64,000 nt of DNA from Flavobacterium aquicola. GTDB taxonomy: Bacteria > Bacteroidota > Bacteroidia > Flavobacteriales > Flavobacteriaceae. The notes under the pieces are model-generated. The model saw only the letters and a list, made by a program, of their open reading frames with translations. It made no database searches and was not told the origin of the DNA. Below, one piece after another: positions 27,631 through 36,890 of this stretch; within the stretch, counting starts at the first letter, position 1; every line of letters starts with the position of its first letter. A program made the position numbers and the translations under genes. The DNA lies in assembly GCF_003385115.1 (NCBI RefSeq), contig NZ_QUNI01000007.1:207117-271116 (forward strand), given 5' to 3'.

Positions 27631-28700
27631 GAATTGTGCAACTAATAGATTCTTTAGAAGCCGGAGGTGCAGAACGTATGGCAGTCAATTATGCTAATGT
27701 TTTGGCTGATGAAATTGAATTTTCAGGATTGGTAGCTACCAGAAAAGAAGGAGCATTATTATCTCAAATCAATCCGAATGTTTCGTATTTGTTTTTGAAT
27801 AAAAAAAAACAGCTTGATTTGATTGCAGTTTTTAGATTACGATCATTTGTTTTAAAAAACAGAGTGACACATATTCATGCACATAGTACCTCTTTTTTTC
27901 TGGCTTTTTTGTTAAAATTATTATGTCCCACACTACTGCTAATCAGGCATGACCATTATGGAAATAATGTGTTTTTAGAAAACAGACCTCATTTTGTATT
28001 GAAACTTACAAAATCTTTTTTTAAAGGAGTTATTGCTGTAAACCAGAAACTTAAAAATTGGTCTGAAGTGAAGCTGAAATCCAGAAATGTTATTTATCTT
28101 CCTAATTTTTCTGTGAAAGCAGCTCAGGAAAAAAGTCACACTTTTCTAAAAGGAACAGAAGGAAAACGGATAGTATCTTTGGCTAATTTAAGAGAACAAA
28201 AAAATCATTTTTTTCTATTGAAAGTGGCTCAAAAGCTAAAAGAATCTAATCCAGACTGGACTTTTCATTTGGTTGGAAAAGATTTTGACGATGAATATGC
28301 CGTTCAGATAAAACAATTAATCAAAGAATATGCTTTAGAAAATAATGTTTTTATGTATGGTTCCAAACAAGATATAGGAAACATACTTAATCAGGCATCA
28401 ATTGCAATTTTAACCTCAAAATCAGAAGGATTACCAGTATCCCTTTTGGAATATGGTTTGTATAAAAAAGCAGTTGTTGTTACTCGTGTTGGTGAAATTT
28501 CAGCAATCGTTCAGAATGGTAAGAATGGATTTATTGTTGATGCAGACAGAGAAGATTTATTTTATCAATCTTTGGTTAATTTGATTGAAAATGAAATATT
28601 ACGAACTGATTTTGGTACCGCACTTTATAATACCATCCAAACTGATTATACAGCTGAAAGTATTATTAAAAAATATTTAAATTGGATACAAACAAGTTAA
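27627..28700 (+). CDS. Glycosyltransferase family 4 (GT-B)
   Basis: A 357-residue GT4 enzyme with a classical start, VQLIDSLEAGGAERMAVNY, the GGAE loop of many capsule and O-antigen transferases. IHAHSTSFFLAFLLKLL (about residue 88) and RHDHYGNNVF are in the N-domain. IVSLANLREQKNHFFLL (about 183) starts the donor domain. EGLPVSLLE (about 265-273) is E-x7-E, followed by VVVTRVGEISAIV. It sits directly before the membrane polymerase (one base apart), so it may add the last residue before polymerisation; this is only inferred from order. Confidence 0.93.
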   Translation: MRIVQLIDSLEAGGAERMAVNYANVLADEIEFSGLVATRKEGALLSQINPNVSYLFLNKKKQLDLIAVFRLRSFVLKNRVTHIHAHSTSFFLAFLLKLLCPTLLLIRHDHYGNNVFLENRPHFVLKLTKSFFKGVIAVNQKLKNWSEVKLKSRNVIYLPNFSVKAAQEKSHTFLKGTEGKRIVSLANLREQKNHFFLLKVAQKLKESNPDWTFHLVGKDFDDEYAVQIKQLIKEYALENNVFMYGSKQDIGNILNQASIAILTSKSEGLPVSLLEYGLYKKAVVVTRVGEISAIVQNGKNGFIVDADREDLFYQSLVNLIENEILRTDFGTALYNTIQTDYTAESIIKKYLNWIQTS

Positions 28701-28701
28701 A

Positions 28702-30051
28702 ATGAAGAAAGAAGAATTGTCATATATTTATTTGATATTGTTTCATGCTTCTCTAGGAGTACTGGTATTTGCACTGCCTTTTGTTTCAAAAATATTTACC
28801 ATTTCAATACTCGCTTTTGGTATTTATTATATTATTAAAAGTAAAAACAGAAACAATGAAGTTCTGGTAATGTCTGCCTATGTTGTTAGTGTTGAGGTTC
28901 TTCTAAGGATGACCGATGGGATGCTTTTAAATGAATTTGGTAAATACACAATCCTTATTTTTATTTTTTTGGGGATGATTTACTCTGGATTTACTAAAGC
29001 ATTTTTGTATTGGTTGTTTTTGCTGTTATTGATTCCTGGAATTGTCTTGGCTACTCTTACATTGGATTTAAATACTGATGTAAGGAAAGCAATCGCATTT
29101 AATTTATCTGGACCGGTTTGTTTAGGTATCTGTGCCATATACTGTTATCAAAGAAAAATATCTTTTGATCGATTGCTGGGGGTGATTACAGCCTTTTCTC
29201 TACCTTTAATTGCGGTAGCTGTCTATTTGTTTTTATATACACCAAGCGTAAAAGCAGTTGTGACCGGAACACAGTCGAATTTTGAAACTTCTGGAGGTTT
29301 TGGTCCCAATCAAGTGTCAACTATACTTGGACTTGGAGTTTTTATATTTTTTGTTCAGCTGGTGCTAAATTCCAAAAGTAAGTTATTACAAATTCTTAAT
29401 GCAGGATTTGTGATCGTTTTTGCTTTTAGAGGAATTGTAACATTTTCCAGAGGAGGAATATTTACAGCAATAGCTATGGTTTTTATTTTTCTGGGTGTAA
29501 TGTATTATCAAGCAAATTATAAAACAAAATTTAAAATAGGAATGATTATTATGTTATCGTTTGTTGCAGGAATAGGAGTGTGGGGGTACAGTTCTCTACA
29601 GACCAATGGTTTAATTAATAAACGGTATGCCAATCAGGATGCAAGAGGACGTGAAAAGAAAAGTCAGTTATCAGGAAGGGAGGCACTTATGGATTCTGAA
29701 ATGCAGATGTTTTGGGATAATCCTATTTTAGGCGTAGGCGTAGGCAGGAATAAAGAACTTCGGGAAAAAGAAACAGGGATTGTATCTGCTTCTCATAATG
29801 AATTTACCAGAATGCTTGCTGAACATGGTTCTCTTGGTCTTATTGATTTAATTATTTTATTATTTACTCCTGTGGTGTTATTTTTGATTAATAGACAAAA
29901 TATTTTAGCTCTCTCCTTTTTAGTTTTTTGGCTGCTGACTATCAATCATGCTGCCATGAGATTAGCAGCTCCAGCTTTTGTTTATGCACTTTCATTGCTA
30001 AAAGTTTATACTGTTAATACCAGCATGATCCCAAAACAAAAAAATGAATGA
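28702..30051 (+). CDS. O-antigen polymerase/ligase-type membrane protein (Wzy_C)
   Basis: A 449-residue inner-membrane protein with about ten to twelve hydrophobic helices and a large periplasmic loop in the second half. VTFSRGGIFTAIAMVF (about residues 249-264) and the block LSGREALMDSEMQMFWDNPI, then LGVGVGRNKEL, then SASHNEFTRMLAEHG (about 326-375) are the Wzy_C/WaaL signature. It would either polymerise the repeat unit or ligate finished glycan to lipid A or protein. These activities cannot be told apart by sequence alone. It is one base downstream of a GT4 gene. Confidence 0.9.
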   Translation: MKKEELSYIYLILFHASLGVLVFALPFVSKIFTISILAFGIYYIIKSKNRNNEVLVMSAYVVSVEVLLRMTDGMLLNEFGKYTILIFIFLGMIYSGFTKAFLYWLFLLLLIPGIVLATLTLDLNTDVRKAIAFNLSGPVCLGICAIYCYQRKISFDRLLGVITAFSLPLIAVAVYLFLYTPSVKAVVTGTQSNFETSGGFGPNQVSTILGLGVFIFFVQLVLNSKSKLLQILNAGFVIVFAFRGIVTFSRGGIFTAIAMVFIFLGVMYYQANYKTKFKIGMIIMLSFVAGIGVWGYSSLQTNGLINKRYANQDARGREKKSQLSGREALMDSEMQMFWDNPILGVGVGRNKELREKETGIVSASHNEFTRMLAEHGSLGLIDLIILLFTPVVLFLINRQNILALSFLVFWLLTINHAAMRLAAPAFVYALSLLKVYTVNTSMIPKQKNE

Positions 30052-30122
30052 ACAAAGACGATACCTTTCTTCGCCAATTCTCAATTGCTAGAGTCCGCTA
30101 AAAAAGCAAATATTATCTTCGT

Positions 30123-31130
30123 ATGAAAAACCTGCTGTACATAGGAAATAAATTATCTAAACATGGAGCAACTCCTACTACTATTGAAACTCTTGGTCCA
30201 CTGCTGGAGCATGACGGTTTTAATATTCGGTACAGTTCTTCTCAAAAAAATCAGTTCCTAAGATTACTACACATGTTATGGAGCGTATTTAAATATAGAA
30301 AAGCTGATTTTGTCCTTATTGATACATACAGCACAGCCAATTTCTGGTATGCATTCGCAGCTTCTCAGTTATGCCGTTTTTTAAAAATAAAATATATACC
30401 TATTTTACACGGCGGTAATTTATCTTTAAGATTGAAGAGGAATCCGAAAATTAGTGAAAAGATTTTCAGATATTCTTTTCAAAATGTTTCTCCCTCACTT
30501 TTTTTAATTAATGAATTCAAAGCTGAAGGATATCACAATATAATCCATATTCCCAATACAATTGAATTGGAAAAGTACCCTTTTTTAGAACGGAAAAAAG
30601 CTGCTCCCAATTTACTGTGGGTCCGTTCTTTTGCAAAAATATACAATCCTGTAATGGCGGTTGAAGTTTTTGCCCGCTTAAAAAAGAAATACCCTGAAGC
30701 TGTACTCTGCATGATTGGACCCGAAAAGGACGGAAGCTTAGCAGAGTCTAAGCAAAAAGCTAAAGACTTGAACGTTAAGGTGTTTTTTTCAGGCAAATTA
30801 CCTAAGGAGGATTGGATTGATCTATCAAAAAATTATTCTGTTTTTATAAATACAACCCATTTTGACAACATGCCAGTAAGTGTGATTGAAGCTATGTCAT
30901 TAGGCCTGGCTGTTGTTTCTACTAATGTCGGCGGTATTGCATATTTATTAGAAAACGAAAAAGAGGCCTTACTGGTTCCTGATAATGATATTAACAAAAT
31001 GGCTGAGGCAATAGTTAGATTGATAGAAGAGCCTAAACTTTTTAGTGAAATTACCACTAATTCAAGAAAAAAAGCAAAACAGTTTGAATGGCAGGATGTT
31101 AAGTTAAAATGGCTGACTATTTTAAAATAA
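30123..31130 (+). CDS. Glycosyltransferase family 4 (GT-B)
   Basis: A 335-residue GT4 enzyme. LLYIGNKLSKHGATPTTIE is the N-terminal loop; ILHGGNLSLRLKRNPK (about residue 94) and HIPNTIELEKYPF (about 140) follow. LLWVRSFAKIYNPVMAVEVF (about 163) opens the donor domain. DNMPVSVIE (about 248-256) is the E-x7-E variant with Asp first, then LAVVSTNVGGIAYLL. A 71-base gap before it holds a weak -7-like tatcttcg just ahead of the start, which could indicate a minor promoter. It may add the second sugar, as its gene adjoins that of the initiating transferase. Confidence 0.92.
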   Translation: MKNLLYIGNKLSKHGATPTTIETLGPLLEHDGFNIRYSSSQKNQFLRLLHMLWSVFKYRKADFVLIDTYSTANFWYAFAASQLCRFLKIKYIPILHGGNLSLRLKRNPKISEKIFRYSFQNVSPSLFLINEFKAEGYHNIIHIPNTIELEKYPFLERKKAAPNLLWVRSFAKIYNPVMAVEVFARLKKKYPEAVLCMIGPEKDGSLAESKQKAKDLNVKVFFSGKLPKEDWIDLSKNYSVFINTTHFDNMPVSVIEAMSLGLAVVSTNVGGIAYLLENEKEALLVPDNDINKMAEAIVRLIEEPKLFSEITTNSRKKAKQFEWQDVKLKWLTILK

Positions 31131-31187
31131 AGAAGGTTTGTTTTTTATATAATAACTAACTTGCAACGAAAAATAACTCTGGAGACA

Positions 31188-32582
31188 ATGAGTAATTCAA
31201 AAAAAATGCATTTCGAAATATCTGAGCGTAAATTGCTTTTACGAATTTTTGATGTAGTTTTTGTATTACTGGGAATGTATTGTTTAAGTTTTATTTTTAA
31301 TTTCAATTATTTTCAATTTTCATTAACTAATTATTATTGGATTATTGTTTTAGCCATTTATATTAATGTATTTGGGGCTATTTTTGAAATGTACAATCTT
31401 CAAGTCGCAAGCAATAATCTTCAAGTACTGCGAAGCGTAATTTTGACAACTACTTCTACAGTATTAGCTTATTTGCTAACGCCTATTTTTTCGCCTGAAT
31501 TGCCCAAAAACCGTTTGCAGTTATTATTGTTTTATGTTACTTTTTTTATCATCTTATATGCCTGGAGGATGATTTATCTTCATTTTTTAGCATCTCACAG
31601 GTTTGTTCAAAATGCAGTATTAGTTTGTGACAGAGATCAGGTAGAAGAACTTGTTTTAGGGCTGGAAAGTGTTGATCCTCATTATAAAATAATTGGATAT
31701 ATAAATGCAGATAGTGATTCAGCTTCCGACTTGGAATTTCAGCATGTAAAACATATTGAAATAAAAGAATTAACCTCATTTGTTGCTAAAAACAGTATTT
31801 CTGAAATAGTGGTTGCCTCACAAAAAACGGATGGAATTACGACAGACTTATATCACCAATTACTTAATTTGTTAGAATCGGGGAAGAGTATTAGAGAATA
31901 TACCCATATATATGAAAGTAAAGCACAGCGTATTCCAGTTCAGTATATATCAAGAGATTTTTACCGTTTTTTTCCGTTCAGCCGCAGTAACCAGAACAAA
32001 TTATATCTGCTGTCCATTCGATTGTGTGAAATTGTATTATCGTTAATTGGGTTAAGTATTGGTATCGTTTTAATTCCAATAATTCTAGTAGGAAATGCCT
32101 TTTGGAACAAAGGAAAATTGTTTTATACTCAAAAAAGAGTTGGCAAAGACGGAGTCATTTTTAGGATCATTAAATTTAGGACAATGATCAAAAACGCCGA
32201 AAAATCGGGAGCAGTGTTTGCCAAAATCAATGATTCTCGAGTAACTAAGTTTGGAAAGTTTTTAAGAAAAACGAGAATAGATGAATTTCCGCAGTTTATT
32301 AATATTCTAAAGGGTGAAATGGCCGTGATCGGACCTAGACCAGAGCGACCAGTATTTGTTAATGAAATTGCAAAAATAATGCCTTTTTACGAAACAAGGC
32401 ATATCATAAAACCTGGGCTTACAGGCTGGGCACAAGTTAACTATTCTTACGGAGAAAAACTGGAAGACAGTTTGATAAAACTTCAATATGATTTGTATTA
32501 TATCAAACACCGAAGCATTTATTTGGATTTAAGTATTGCTTTTAAAACAGTTTCCACAATGCTGTTTTATAGAGGACAGTAA
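31188..32582 (+). CDS. Initiating polyprenyl glycosylphosphotransferase (WcaJ-like)
   Basis: A 464-residue membrane enzyme that starts glycan assembly by moving a sugar-1-phosphate onto undecaprenyl phosphate. Four N-terminal helices (about residues 20-135) and a CoA-binding-like domain (about 140-230) precede another helix (about 270-300) and the catalytic domain: GVIFRIIKFRTM, FLRKTRIDEFPQFINILKGE, MAVIGPRPERPVF and IKPGLTGWAQVNY. I favour the ATG at 31188, which follows ctggagaca, over the TTG at 31161 that adds nine residues. Its stop abuts the minus-strand stop of the next gene with no base between. Glucose, galactose or GlcNAc phosphate are possible donors. Confidence 0.93.
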   Translation: MSNSKKMHFEISERKLLLRIFDVVFVLLGMYCLSFIFNFNYFQFSLTNYYWIIVLAIYINVFGAIFEMYNLQVASNNLQVLRSVILTTTSTVLAYLLTPIFSPELPKNRLQLLLFYVTFFIILYAWRMIYLHFLASHRFVQNAVLVCDRDQVEELVLGLESVDPHYKIIGYINADSDSASDLEFQHVKHIEIKELTSFVAKNSISEIVVASQKTDGITTDLYHQLLNLLESGKSIREYTHIYESKAQRIPVQYISRDFYRFFPFSRSNQNKLYLLSIRLCEIVLSLIGLSIGIVLIPIILVGNAFWNKGKLFYTQKRVGKDGVIFRIIKFRTMIKNAEKSGAVFAKINDSRVTKFGKFLRKTRIDEFPQFINILKGEMAVIGPRPERPVFVNEIAKIMPFYETRHIIKPGLTGWAQVNYSYGEKLEDSLIKLQYDLYYIKHRSIYLDLSIAFKTVSTMLFYRGQ

Positions 32583-33722
32583 TTAAATAATTATTGGAAT
32601 ACGCTTTTTATTTTTAATAGCTATTCGGAATAGAACAAACAAATTGGTTATAATTATCGGTAAAACGATGATTAAATGAATTTTTGTAATAATGAAACAG
32701 AAATACATAATAATCATGACAATGTTTAATGATGCCAATTTGTATATCCATTTTGAATTTTTTGTTATCACAAAATATAGTAAAAGTAAGAGTGTCGGGT
32801 TAAACAAAAATATGTTATAATTATATCCCAATTCTTGATGGAATGAATAAAATCCTAAAAAAACAAACAGCAATCCCAATAAAGTTATTATAGATAAATA
32901 TATATAATCAATACTTTTCTTGTTTATCAGAGTTACAAATGCTAAAATAAAGAGAAAAGTATAACTGTTATTCCACCATGAAACGGGTGCTTCTTCTTCA
33001 AAATTTAATATTGTTTTGTTTCCTTTAGATAAAGGCTGATTTTGATAACGAATGAGTTCCAGGCTTTTTTGAAGTTCAGCGGGTAGAAATATTTTTGTCC
33101 CCATTTGATCCACTTTTGTTCCAAATACAATACTGGTTCCTAATTTCTCATAAAAGTGATTGTTAAAATAAGGAAACAAAATAGATCTGTAAGTTTGATC
33201 AGTATCTGCTTTTTTGATGATTAATTTTGCTTTTAGTGTTTTATTAATCACATCAACCACTTTCGAAGTACAATTATTATCAATGAATTTGTATTGATAT
33301 AAACGTTCATCAGATAACATGGATTGAGCTAGATTTTTAAATAATTCCTGTTTTAGCTCTAACGGAATGTTTAATTCCTGCTCGTAAACATCTCTTTTCT
33401 CATAATTGTACTGATTAATAAAATCGATGTAACGATTGTTAGTTATAAAATAATCCAAATCTCCTTTAGTAAATTTCATTGCAAAATTAGGCGTGCCAAA
33501 ATCAAATGCACCATAATTGTAGACCACATCAAGATTATTTTCATCATCACGAACTCTTATGGCAGTGTGGCCAAATAAGGAATAAAGTTCGTTCCCAGTA
33601 CCGCAGGTCATTACACTTACCGATGCGTTTTTTGATAATATTACGTCTTGACAAAATGAATTGTAAATTGAACTCAATAAAAGAAGGCTGACAAATATTT
33701 TTTTAAGAGATCTGGTTTTCAT
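32583..33722 (-). CDS. DUF4105 (Lnb N-terminal-like) exported membrane protein
   Basis: A 379-residue protein with a signal peptide (about residues 1-24, ending SIYNSFCQ). Its periplasmic domain (about 25-245) shows LYSLFGHTAIRVRD, VVYNYGAFDFGTPNF and FIDNNCTSKVVDVI, the conserved blocks of DUF4105. The last 125 residues form about five membrane helices. The domain recalls NlpC/P60-like Cys-His hydrolases (Cys in NNCTS, His in FGHTA), so an amide-cleaving role is conceivable but unproven. The gene is convergent with the glycan operon. Confidence 0.85.
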   Translation of the reverse strand: MKTRSLKKIFVSLLLLSSIYNSFCQDVILSKNASVSVMTCGTGNELYSLFGHTAIRVRDDENNLDVVYNYGAFDFGTPNFAMKFTKGDLDYFITNNRYIDFINQYNYEKRDVYEQELNIPLELKQELFKNLAQSMLSDERLYQYKFIDNNCTSKVVDVINKTLKAKLIIKKADTDQTYRSILFPYFNNHFYEKLGTSIVFGTKVDQMGTKIFLPAELQKSLELIRYQNQPLSKGNKTILNFEEEAPVSWWNNSYTFLFILAFVTLINKKSIDYIYLSIITLLGLLFVFLGFYSFHQELGYNYNIFLFNPTLLLLLYFVITKNSKWIYKLASLNIVMIIMYFCFIITKIHLIIVLPIIITNLFVLFRIAIKNKKRIPIII

Positions 33723-33773
33723 TTTGCTGATTTTTTTGATATAAATAAAATTGTATTTTTTAAAGAATTAAAG

Positions 33774-34844
33774 TTAGTTTCTAAAAAGTGATAAATCAAT
33801 TTTTAATGAAAATACATTTGAATACAATGCAGTGCTTTGATTTCCTAATGCTGTTAAAGCATAATCAATAGCTATTCCTTTGTATTTGAACCCTAAACCA
33901 ATGTTGGGCTGAAATCCAATTTTTTCTCCATTGTCTAATTGGGTTACGTGCTGAAAATTGCCAACACCTGCTCTTAGGAAAGCTAAATTGGTATACCCAA
34001 ATTCTAAACCTATAGCTGGATCGATACTGATAAATTTACTGGAAATTAAGTCATTAGTTTGTGTAAACTGCATATTCATATTTGCGGTAGTCAAAAGACT
34101 GTAATCATCGTGAAAAATAAATTTCTTGCCCACTCCCAATTGTGCTTTGGGAAGAGTAATCTCAGAACTCTCGGGTACTTCTTGATTTTCCCCCGGAATT
34201 GCATCGGCTATTTTCTGATAAGCTTCTTCGTTGATGTTCCAAATATTGTAAGTAGTAGTAATGTCCCGAAGCATTAATCCAAACTGCCAGTCATTTTTTT
34301 CGAATTGTATGCCTAAGTCAAATCCAAATCCCCAAGATGTGGCAAAATCTCCAATTATTCGCCGGATGATTTTAGCATTTACTCCATATTGAAAGCCTGG
34401 TACTGGTAGTTTTACTGCATATGAAAAAGTAAATCCGTAGTCTGCAGTTGAGAAAAGCTTGATTCTATTGTAGTCAATATTACCTTCATTATCAATTAAT
34501 TCAGTGGTGTTCATGATGTCGTCAACGCCAAAACGGATTAACGAAATTCCCCAGGCACTTCGGTCATCAATAGGACTGGCATAAGCGATAAAATCGTATT
34601 TAGCAATATTGGCAAAGTAATTAGAATGCATTAAGGAAATTTGATCGTCCTCTAAGTGAATTAGCCCCGCGGGATTCCAATATGAAGAATTAACATCAGA
34701 AGTTGTGGCAGTAACTGCATTTGACATTCCCAAAGCTGCAGCATCTACACCAATATTCATAAACTCATTTGAGTATTTTCGAACCGTTTGGCAATAGATA
34801 CTATTTACTATTAAAAAGAATAAAAAAAGCTGTGTTTTTTTCAA
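33774..34844 (-). CDS. PorV/PorQ-family outer-membrane beta-barrel protein
   Basis: A 356-residue barrel protein with a signal peptide (KKTQLFLFFLIVNSIYCQ). The N-terminal part (FMNIGVDAAALGMSNAV, then SSYWNPAGL) is the hallmark of PorV/PorQ proteins linked to the type IX secretion system; alternating amphipathic strands and a C-terminal Phe-Arg-Asn fit an outer-membrane barrel. The start is a TTG at 34844, as no in-frame ATG or GTG lies near. Paralogues of PorV with unclear roles are common in this group; this may be the one often labelled PorV2. Confidence 0.85.
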   Translation of the reverse strand: MKKTQLFLFFLIVNSIYCQTVRKYSNEFMNIGVDAAALGMSNAVTATTSDVNSSYWNPAGLIHLEDDQISLMHSNYFANIAKYDFIAYASPIDDRSAWGISLIRFGVDDIMNTTELIDNEGNIDYNRIKLFSTADYGFTFSYAVKLPVPGFQYGVNAKIIRRIIGDFATSWGFGFDLGIQFEKNDWQFGLMLRDITTTYNIWNINEEAYQKIADAIPGENQEVPESSEITLPKAQLGVGKKFIFHDDYSLLTTANMNMQFTQTNDLISSKFISIDPAIGLEFGYTNLAFLRAGVGNFQHVTQLDNGEKIGFQPNIGLGFKYKGIAIDYALTALGNQSTALYSNVFSLKIDLSLFRN

Positions 34845-34884
34845 GGGATGTTGTTTGTAAGCTAAAAGCGTTTTAATTATTTCC

Positions 34885-34892
34885 CAAAAATA
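34885..34892 (-). promoter_or_regulatory. -7 box for the PorV/PorQ-family gene
   Basis: On the minus strand TATTTTTG matches TAnnTTTG, 40 bases ahead of the TTG start at 34844. No convincing -33 box at standard spacing. Confidence 0.4.
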
Positions 34893-34997
34893 AAGTTTTT
34901 TGATGATGTAACTGCTTCAATTCAATTAAATACTAATTTTTGTTGCTAAGAATTTAAAATCTCTAAGCAAAACGGGTAACACTTTCGCTTAATGTAT

Positions 34998-35005
34998 TAA
35001 ATTTG
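34998..35005 (+). promoter_or_regulatory. -7 box for pssA
   Basis: TAAATTTG matches the consensus exactly and lies 27 bases ahead of the ATG at 35033, in the divergent region with the PorV-family gene. Confidence 0.45.
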
Positions 35006-35032
35006 CCAAGCTTATAATTCAATTTAAACACT

Positions 35033-35755
35033 ATGAACATCAAAAAACATATTCCAAATACAATTACGTTATTAAACCTTTTTTGTGGCTGTATCGCTGT
35101 CATATTTGTAAGTAAAGACCAATTTGAAATGGCTTTCTACTTTGTTGGTCTCGGAATATTTTTGGATTTTTTTGATGGTTTTTTTGCTCGTCTGTTCAAA
35201 GTTTCAGGACCTTTGGGACTACAGCTGGACTCACTTGCCGATATGGTAACAAGCGGCGTTGTTCCAGGATTTGTAATGTTCAAAATGATGCTTTCGAGTA
35301 ATGTTAACATGAGTGAAGGATATCTTCAGTGTTTTCCGTATTTAGGATTTATCATAACTTTAGGATCTTGTATGCGTTTAGCGAAATTCAACATTGATAC
35401 TCGCCAAACGGATTCGTTTATAGGATTGCCAACGCCTGCAAACGCTCTTTTTATATTAAGCCTTCCGCTAGTGCTGGAATATTATTCGGCAGGATCATTA
35501 TTAGTGATTGAAGTCCTGACTGAAAAATGGGTTTTGCTAACAATAACTTTGTTTAGCGCTTACATCTTAAATGCTGAAATTCCTTTGTTTTCTTTAAAAA
35601 TAAAAAAGTTTAATTTTAAGGATAATGCACTGCAGATTGTGTTTTTAGCCATAGCAGTTTTATTATTGGTTTCTTTGAATTATTTAGCAATTCCATTAAT
35701 AATTATCTTCTATGTTTTACTTTCAGTAATTAATAATAAGTTTCTAAAAAAGTAG
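35033..35755 (+). CDS. pssA: CDP-diacylglycerol-serine O-phosphatidyltransferase
   Basis: A 240-residue integral membrane enzyme that makes phosphatidylserine, the precursor of phosphatidylethanolamine. The CDP-alcohol phosphotransferase signature is perfect: DG-FF-AR, then eight residues, G, three, D, three, D (about residues 43-65: FDGFFARLFKVSGPLG and LQLDSLAD). HIPNTITLLNLFCG at the N-terminus is typical of PssA rather than PgsA. Six to eight helices are visible. It is followed 13 bases later by a GH25 gene on the same strand. Confidence 0.95.
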   Translation: MNIKKHIPNTITLLNLFCGCIAVIFVSKDQFEMAFYFVGLGIFLDFFDGFFARLFKVSGPLGLQLDSLADMVTSGVVPGFVMFKMMLSSNVNMSEGYLQCFPYLGFIITLGSCMRLAKFNIDTRQTDSFIGLPTPANALFILSLPLVLEYYSAGSLLVIEVLTEKWVLLTITLFSAYILNAEIPLFSLKIKKFNFKDNALQIVFLAIAVLLLVSLNYLAIPLIIIFYVLLSVINNKFLKK

Positions 35756-35767
35756 TTTCTGTTTTGG

Positions 35768-36616
35768 ATGAAAAGTAAGAATACAAGAACTTCCTATACT
35801 CGTAAACCTAAAAAGAAAGGCACTGTTTTTACCGCTAAATTTTTTGGCAATCTGATACTTGTTTTTTTATTTTTTGTAACAGTATCAGTAATTTACCATT
35901 ACCGTTCCAGTTTTGCTCATTATTTGGGGTTTAGAACGCATGATACCACCCGAGAGACCGATGTTTTTTCGGAAGCCCGGAATCTAAAGGTTTTAGAAAA
36001 AAACGATGGTAAAGTCGTTGGAATTGATGTTTCCGAATATCAGGGAAAAATCCGATGGTCTTATGTAGATACGATCGAAGAAAAATATCCTTTGCAATAT
36101 GTTTTTGTTAGGGCAACCGTTGGAAAGGATAGACCTGATAGACAGTTTAAAAGAAATTGGCTTGGTGCCAAAGAAAATAAAATGATTCGCGGTGCCTATC
36201 ATTATTATCGCCCGAACGAAAATTCACTGGAGCAGGCCGAACTTTTTATAAAAACAGTAAAATTAAAAAAAGGTGATCTTCCACCTGTTTTGGATATCGA
36301 AAAACTTCCTAAAGAACAGTCAATTGAACGCTTAAAAATAGGCTTGAAACGCTGGCTGAAAGCCGTAGAATTACATTATGGCGTGAGGCCGATAATTTAC
36401 ACCGGCGAAAAATACTATGATGATTTTCTGAAAGAAGAATTCAGTGATTATCTTTTTTGGATAGCCAATTACAATTTTTATCGAGAGGAAATTCAGGACG
36501 ATTGGCTTTTTTGGCAATTTACAGAGAAAGCCACTGTGCCGGGAATCGATACTAAAGTTGATGTTAATATCTATAATGGAGACTTACAGCAGCTGCAGTA
36601 TATTGCGGTAGAATAA
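35768..36616 (+). CDS. Membrane-anchored GH25 lysozyme-like protein
   Basis: A 282-residue protein with a basic cytoplasmic tail, one membrane helix (about residues 28-46) and a GH25 muramidase domain facing the periplasm. GIDVSEYQGKIRW (about 80-92) holds the first catalytic-site Asp; PPVLDIEKL (about 175-183) carries the Asp-x-Glu pair; WQFTEKATVPGIDTKVDVN (about 254-272) is the closing motif. It would cut peptidoglycan between MurNAc and GlcNAc. It likely shares the pssA transcript, and its end lies ten bases from a convergent small gene. Confidence 0.92.
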   Translation: MKSKNTRTSYTRKPKKKGTVFTAKFFGNLILVFLFFVTVSVIYHYRSSFAHYLGFRTHDTTRETDVFSEARNLKVLEKNDGKVVGIDVSEYQGKIRWSYVDTIEEKYPLQYVFVRATVGKDRPDRQFKRNWLGAKENKMIRGAYHYYRPNENSLEQAELFIKTVKLKKGDLPPVLDIEKLPKEQSIERLKIGLKRWLKAVELHYGVRPIIYTGEKYYDDFLKEEFSDYLFWIANYNFYREEIQDDWLFWQFTEKATVPGIDTKVDVNIYNGDLQQLQYIAVE

Positions 36617-36626
36617 TTTTTTTTGC

Positions 36627-36860
36627 TTATTTATTTTTGAGAATGACAAATGTTACAATTGCAAAGAAAGCCAAAGCAATAACAGCAGTCAATACCGAAT
36701 TTGGATTAGCAAAATTGATTGTAAATCCCATTTCTTCGATTTTCTTAGGAGGAAAAATACGCGGATCTTCTTTGTTATAATAGAAAATTCCCCAAATCCA
36801 ATTGTTGGGGTCATTTTTCCATTTGTCTGAGGTCTCTTTAGAAGGTTCTTTTGATGACAT
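36627..36860 (-). CDS. DUF5808-type small membrane protein
   Basis: A 77-residue protein. WGIFYYNKEDPRIFPPKK followed by GFTINFANP (about residues 23-53) is the short domain I recall as DUF5808; a single helix (about 55-73, VLTAVIALAFFAIVTFVIL) anchors the C-terminus. The function is unknown. It may be transcribed with lptB, which ends 30 bases upstream. Confidence 0.75.
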   Translation of the reverse strand: MSSKEPSKETSDKWKNDPNNWIWGIFYYNKEDPRIFPPKKIEEMGFTINFANPNSVLTAVIALAFFAIVTFVILKNK

Positions 36861-36890
36861 TGTTTTTTTCTTTTTAACAGAAATAAAAAC

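Noticed and set aside
1..32582. Wzx flippase or Wza/Wzc export genes
   Set aside because: I looked for a 10-14-helix flippase and for a polysaccharide export protein; only the Wzy-type and MBOAT proteins are polytopic here.
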